Shown: piece after piece, positions 60,148 to 64,000 of the stretch
Layout of the letters: every line of letters starts with the position of its first letter
Numbering within the stretch: position 1 is the first letter of the stretch
Assembly: GCA_014843695.1 (NCBI GenBank)
Contig: CM026400.1
Coordinates: 35,572,234-35,636,233, forward strand
From: Archivesica marissinica
Lineage: Eukaryota; Mollusca; Bivalvia; Venerida; Vesicomyidae
Direction: 5' to 3'
DNA length: 64,000 nucleotides
Notes under the pieces: model-generated
Told to the model about the DNA's origin: nothing
The model's database searches: none
What the model saw: the letters and a program-made list of their open reading frames with translations, nothing else
Program-made: the position numbers and the translations under genes

Positions 60148-60285
60148 ATGAATGAGAGGGAGAGAGAAGGGGCAATGTGGAACTTAAATGCCTTGCCTAA
60201 GGGTACAATCGTAATGGCTCCAGTGGCGTGCGAACTCCGGGACAGTCATGCCTGAAACGAACGCGCTACTAATGATCACTAAAGT
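60148..60285 (-). mobile_element. SINE family E fragment
   Basis: Reverse orientation: GAGAGGGAGAGAGAAGGGGC, CCTTGCCTAAGGGTACAATC, then a degraded head. Confidence 0.65.
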
Positions 60286-60296
60286 TGTATCTTGCA

Positions 60297-60472
60297 AACA
60301 GCATAGAGCCAGACCAGACAGTGCAGAATATGCAGTCTGATCAGGCTCTATGCTGCTTGCTATTCGGATAGTGGAGCTAAAACACTTGGCTGAATAGGAA
60401 ACAACATAGATCCTGATCAGACACGGTGCTATGCCGTGACTGACCTGAATCTATGTTGTTTGCACATTTCTT
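60297..60472. mobile_element. Double fold-back MITE
   Basis: The first hairpin pairs GCAAACAGCATAGAGCC with GGCTCTATGCTGCTTGC. The second pairs AACAACATAGATCCTGATCA with TGACCTGAATCTATGTTGTT. AGTGGAGCTAAAACACTTGG lies between them, as in the copy at 38670-38900 but reversed. Confidence 0.78.
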
Positions 60473-60479
60473 CCTCACA

Positions 60480-60765
60480 GACGGATCTGTAGTCCAGTGG
60501 TAACACGCTGGACTGGTAATCCAGGGATCGCATGTTCGATCCCCCGTCTGACCCTAATAAAATTAACAGTCTTTCAGATGGGACGTTAAACCGAGGTCTC
60601 GTGTCGATGCTTTACACCGTGCACGTAAAAGAACCAGAGGAGATTCTGGAATGGGTCTCTGTCTGTATCATTGCACTATCCTCCAAAACTCTAAAATGAC
60701 TAATCTCTTCAGGAGGCGTCGCTCATATGGGTAACCGGTAGCGACGATAAATAAACATAAAACCA
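60480..60765 (+). mobile_element. SINE family B copy, full length
   Basis: Head GATCTGTAGTCCAGTGGTAA and CTGGACTGGTAATCCAGGGA (Thr-like GGT loop), body CTTTCAGATGGGACGTTAAA, tail CGGTAGCGACGATAAATAAA. It lies about 100 bases downstream of the exon 2 donor. Confidence 0.9.
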
Positions 60766-60863
60766 CCACCGCACATTTCTTCCAATTTATTCAACATTTT
60801 AATAATCTTTGTATTCACCAATCACTGTTAGGTACAAGTTCAAACCCATAAAACATAGCTTAC

Positions 60864-60992
60864 GTAATTATCCACGAGATCGGAATGGTCAATGTCAATG
60901 CCGTCGTCCACAATAGCAATAGTGATACCATTTCCGGTGAACCCCTTATCCCAGGCGTTGTATACATTCATACTCGGGGACTGACTCGTCCG
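60864..60992 (-). CDS. Convertase exon 2: catalytic Asp
   Basis: There are 43 codons in phase 0 at both ends. The exon reads from RTSQSPSMNVYNAW through GFTGNGITIAIVDDGID to DHSDLVDNY. VDDGID holds the catalytic aspartate, in the pattern of the furin motif (I/V)LDDGIE. The donor is TAC|GTAAGC and the acceptor tttgcttcag. Confidence 0.95.
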
Positions 60993-61010
60993 CTGAAGCA
61001 AATATGAGTA

Positions 61011-61191
61011 ATGTCAAACATGTGTTAGTGGTCACCTCCATTAAGCAGGCAACCTGTATTAAGCAGCCAGTTTCAAGATTCCAAATATGATGTCTTACTA
61101 TACATTTGAACTGCATTAAGCAACCATCTGTGCTAAGCAGCCACTTTCTCTTACTCCCTTGGCTGGCTGCTTAAGGCAGGTTTGACTGTAT
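61011..61191. mobile_element. MITE-like element with AGTCAAACC ends
   Basis: The left side has GTCAAACATGTG and the right side GGCAGGTTTGACTGTA, inverted relatives. The inside has several CATTAAGCAGCC-type short repeats. Ends of this element occur at 7021 (amplified) and about 41075. Confidence 0.65.
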
Positions 61192-61537
61192 GCACATTGG
61201 ACTATAAGAACAACCTAGAGAGAACCAATTAATACATACTAAAATGTTCGCATTAGTAATGTATTTTAAAGAATCATCCATCTTCCGATCGAGAATATAA
61301 AAATAAAATGAAATATCTCCCCACTGTGACAATGTTTTATTCACGGTCTCTATGGCGACGACACAATTCGTATGTCGGGTCCCCTTTTTTTCCATTTCAT
61401 CAGGCAATTAAAAAGATTCTTTTTTTGAGTCATGTCAATAGGCAACACTACATTACATTTTGGATGTCTGATTCATAACAATAATTGTATGTGATGTATC
61501 GTAAATCGGAACTCAACAGAAGTGGTCACATCTAGAT

Positions 61538-62120
61538 ATGTTCTTTGCGAGTCAAAATTTTAATGTAACACTAAACTACCAAAATATAAGCTTTGGTTAT
61601 AAATATATCTCAAATGACCAAATAATGTCGATAGTGAATTTTATTATTATTTTAGCAAAATTCTTTATCTTCAAAAATAAACTCAACCACACAGCTCCTA
61701 TGTTTGAAGTGTTCGTTTGTTACCTGAGGAAACGAAAGGAAGTAGAAAGACATATTGCAATAATAAAGGACAAAATTGCTACTCATAATAAAAAATGGGA
61801 TCAAATACAGCTGTATGACAGTTTTCTCAAAACCGTTTTTTTTTCTTTCTTTGTTTTGTTGCTGTTTTTTCCCTTTGTTTTTGCTCCGTTAAATGTAACG
61901 GAAGAATCTACTCTTTTAACTCTATTTAAATCTATTATCACTTCCTTCTATACAAAAACATCTTATTCTTTGTGACCTTTCATGACATTATTCTTAATCA
62001 CTAACTGAAATGTTTAATACGTGCATGTATGTGTATGTATGTATATATGTATATGTGTGTAATTTGTTCTTGTAATGACATGAAAAGGAAAATAAAAAAT
62101 ATTAATACAAAAAAAAGAAG
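61538..62120 (+). mobile_element. 3' fragment of a second LINE
   Basis: The 145-codon frame at 61538-61975 contains IVNFIIILAKFFIFKNKLNH and FEVFVCYLRKRKEVERHIAI. This pattern (a helix ending AK(Y/F)xIxxxxxN, then FxxFxxYLxxxxExExxIA) is typical of the C-terminal end of L1/Tx1-like reverse transcriptase proteins. An A-rich 3' tail with AATAAAAAATATTAATAC follows. It is 5'-truncated; the Met is not a real start. Confidence 0.65.
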
Positions 62121-62128
62121 AAATAAAA

Positions 62129-62215
62129 GTGCTGTTCACTGTGCACTGTTGACCATAACGGCTGCAAGTCATGATGCTGTTCACTGTGCACTGTTGACCA
62201 TAACGGCTGCAATTA
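62129..62215. repeat. 54-bp direct repeat, two copies
   Basis: GTGCTGTTCACTGTGCACTG then TTGACCATAACGGCTGCAA occurs twice. The TGTTCACTGTGCACTG and GACCATAACGGC words resemble the decayed 69-bp units that follow, so this may be the oldest edge of that array. Confidence 0.65.
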
Positions 62216-62227
62216 ATTATCTGTGAT

Positions 62228-63750
62228 CGCCGATGCCATTGATATCTCCATTGGACATTGCTAACTATCACAGCTGTAATAGCCGTTAATTATGACCTGT
62301 ACTGTCAAAATGCCATGAATGTGTCCACAGGACAGTGCTATATGCGTCATGGTCGTTAATTATGACCTGTACCGTCAAAATGCCATGAATTTGTCCACAG
62401 GACAGTGATATGCGTCATGGCCGTTAATTATGACATGTACCATCAAAATGCCATGAATTTGTCCTCAGGCCAGTCCTATGCGTCATGGCTGTTAATTATG
62501 ACATATACCATCAAAATGCCATGAATTTGTCCACAGGCCAGTGCTAAGCGTCATGGCCGTTAATTATGACCTGTACCATCAAAATGCCATGAATTTGTCC
62601 ACAGGCCAGTGCTATGCGTCATGGCCATTAATTATGACCTGTACTGTCAACATGCCATGAATTTGTCCACAGGACAGTGCTATGCGTCATGGCCATTAAT
62701 TATGACCTGTACCATCAAAATGCCATGAATTTGTCCACAGGACAGTGCTATGCGTCATAGCCGTTAATTATGACCTGTACCATCAAAATGCCATGAAATT
62801 GTCCACAGGGCAGAGCTATGCGTCATGTTGGTTTGTTTATGACATGTACTCACCAGATGTCATTGATTTGTCCACTGGGCATCGCTAACCATCATGTTGG
62901 TTTGTTTATGACCTGTACTCACCAGATACCATTGATTTGTCCACTGGGCATCGTTAACCATCATGTTGGTTTGTTTATGACATGTACTCACCAGATGTCA
63001 TTGATTTGTCCACTGGGCATCGCTAACCATCATGTTGGTTTGTTTATGACATGTACTCACCAGATGTCATTGATTTGTCCACTGGGCATCGCTAACCATC
63101 ATGTTGGTTTGTTTATGACCTGTACTCACCAGATACCATTGATTTGTCCACTGGGCATCGTTAACCATCATGTTGGTTTGTTTATGACATGTACTCACCA
63201 GATGTCATTGATTTGTCCACTGGGCATCGCTAACCATCATGTTGGTTTGTTTATGACATGTACTCACCAGATGTCATTGATTTGTCCACTGGGCATCGCT
63301 AACCATCATGTTGGTTTGTTTATGACATGTACTCACCAGATGTCATTGATTTGTCCACTGGGCATCGTTAACCATCATGTTGGTTTGTATATGACCTGTA
63401 CTCACCAGATGCCATTGATTTGTCCACTGGGCATCGTTAACCATCATGTTGGTTTGTATATGACCTGTACTCACCAGATGCCATTGATTTGTCCACTGGG
63501 CATCGTTAACCATCATGTTGGTTTGTATATGACCTGTACTCACCAGATGCCATTGATTTGCCCACTGGGCATCGTTAACCGTCATGTTGGTTTGTTTATG
63601 ACATGTACTCACCAGATGTCATTGATTTGTCCACTGGGCATCGTTAACCGTCATGTTGGTTTGTTTATGACCTGTACTCACCAGATGTCATTGATTTGTT
63701 CACTGGGCATCGTTAACCATCATGTTGGTTTGTATATGACCTGTACTCAC
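62228..63750 (-). repeat. 69-bp array made from the exon 1 splice donor (about 22 copies)
   Basis: On the gene strand the unit is GTTAACGATGCCCAGTGGAC plus AAATCAATGGCATCTG|GTGAGT and the next 27 intron bases ending CAACATGATG. The first 36 bases are the last 12 codons of exon 1 and the next 33 are the donor and intron. Proximal units (62818-63750, about 13-14) are nearly identical to the exon. Distal units (62228-62817, about 8) are strongly diverged (TGACCTGTACCATCAAAATG on the plus strand). Confidence 0.95.
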
Positions 63751-63840
63751 CAGATGCCATTGATTTGCCCACTGGGCATCGTTAACCGTCACTACTTTCT
63801 TATATCTTTCCAAGTAATACTCGTCTTCAATAGATATCAG
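63751..63840 (-). CDS. Convertase exon 1 in the window: prodomain junction and start of the catalytic domain
   Basis: After the acceptor ctccattgcag, 30 codons run in phase 0 to the donor CTG|GTGAGT. The end, VNDAQWANQWHL, corresponds to the DPxxxxQWYL region just after the prodomain cleavage site of convertases. The upstream ERYKK could be the basic maturation site, although it is weaker than the usual R-X-K/R-R. The last 36 bases of this exon are the seed of the 69-bp array that starts at the donor. Confidence 0.88.
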
Positions 63841-64000
63841 CTGCAATGGAGATAAACAAACACTACAATAATTCATATCTTCATGAACACTATTAGATAT
63901 TATTCCTATATATAAGACCTCTACATAATAATTTTTCTTTTTTCCTGTTATTTTGAAAAATGCCTTGATAGTAAAATGACACATTTTTCAAGTCTAAATA
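63841..64000 (-). other. Intron upstream of convertase exon 1
   Basis: AT-rich intron sequence. The bases next to the exon provide the acceptor tatctccattgcag. No further exon is seen before the window edge. Confidence 0.55.

Larger units (their letters stand above)
6706..63840 (-). other. Furin/kexin-like proprotein convertase gene (13 exons, 5' end outside the window)
   Basis: This is one gene assembled from 13 exons: 63751-63840, 60864-60992, 58628-58695, 51824-51909, 49502-49680, 48522-48731, 46543-46643, 44715-44821, 40392-40509, 37938-38221, 35581-35652, 14631-14765 and 6706-6911. All introns have GT-AG ends, every phase agrees, and the sum is 1785 bp (594 codons plus stop). The product has the end of a prodomain, an S8B catalytic domain (VDDGID, HGTSCAG, ASGNGG, GTSSACP), a P/Homo B domain, a six-Cys module, one transmembrane helix and a short Tyr/Pro-rich cytosolic tail. 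Such enzymes cut proproteins after basic residues in the secretory pathway. The long furin Cys-rich repeat region is absent, so I would not call it furin itself. The signal peptide and most of the prodomain lie beyond 64000. Confidence 0.9.

Noticed and set aside
62818..63855. 345-codon plus-strand frame (MTCTHQMSLICPLGIVNHHVGLF repeats)
   Set aside because: It is antisense to the exon-derived 69-bp array, whose origin on the minus strand is clear.

Overview
This is animal nuclear DNA: spliced genes, many tRNA-headed SINEs, MITEs, non-LTR retrotransposons and a very large amount of tandem repeat. The repeat style (SINE tails ending in AATAAATAAAG, AACCCTTTCC-ended MITEs, AGTCAAACC-ended elements) suggests a mollusc, probably a bivalve, but that is inference. 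Two genes are supported, both on the minus strand.

Left end (1-2204): the 5' half of a SLC39A7/ZIP7-type zinc transporter. Exon 1 is at 1220-2204 and the start of exon 2 at 1-62; the rest lies outside the window. 2205-6705 is intergenic or 3' UTR sequence with SINE and MITE copies.

Main gene (63840 down to 6706): a membrane-anchored, furin/kexin-like proprotein convertase (peptidase family S8B). I assembled 13 exons by hand. Every intron phase agrees, the exons total 1785 bp (594 codons plus stop), and Asp, His, oxyanion Asn and Ser of the active site are all present. The signal peptide and most of the prodomain lie beyond position 64000. About 97% of the 57-kb gene span is intron, and most of that is tandem array.

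The main discovery is the origin of the arrays. At four exons (63751, 58628, 35581, 14631) the array begins exactly at the exon's 3' boundary, and each monomer is a copy of the exon's last bases plus the 5' splice site plus the first intron bases. A fifth array (40510-40925) is made from an exon's first bases plus its 3' splice site. Two more short arrays sit within about 15 bases of splice sites. So one gene has repeatedly produced satellites by amplifying its own splice junctions; the largest is 18.5 kb and holds roughly 470 donor-like sites.

Other intron content: a long, open non-LTR reverse transcriptase (7247-10075, opposite strand), a 3' LINE fragment (61538-62120), non-exonic arrays (12, 15, 24, 42, 49, 53, 56 and 86 bp periods), five or six SINE families and several MITE families. 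The long open frames inside arrays are by-products of repeat periods divisible by three and are not listed as genes.
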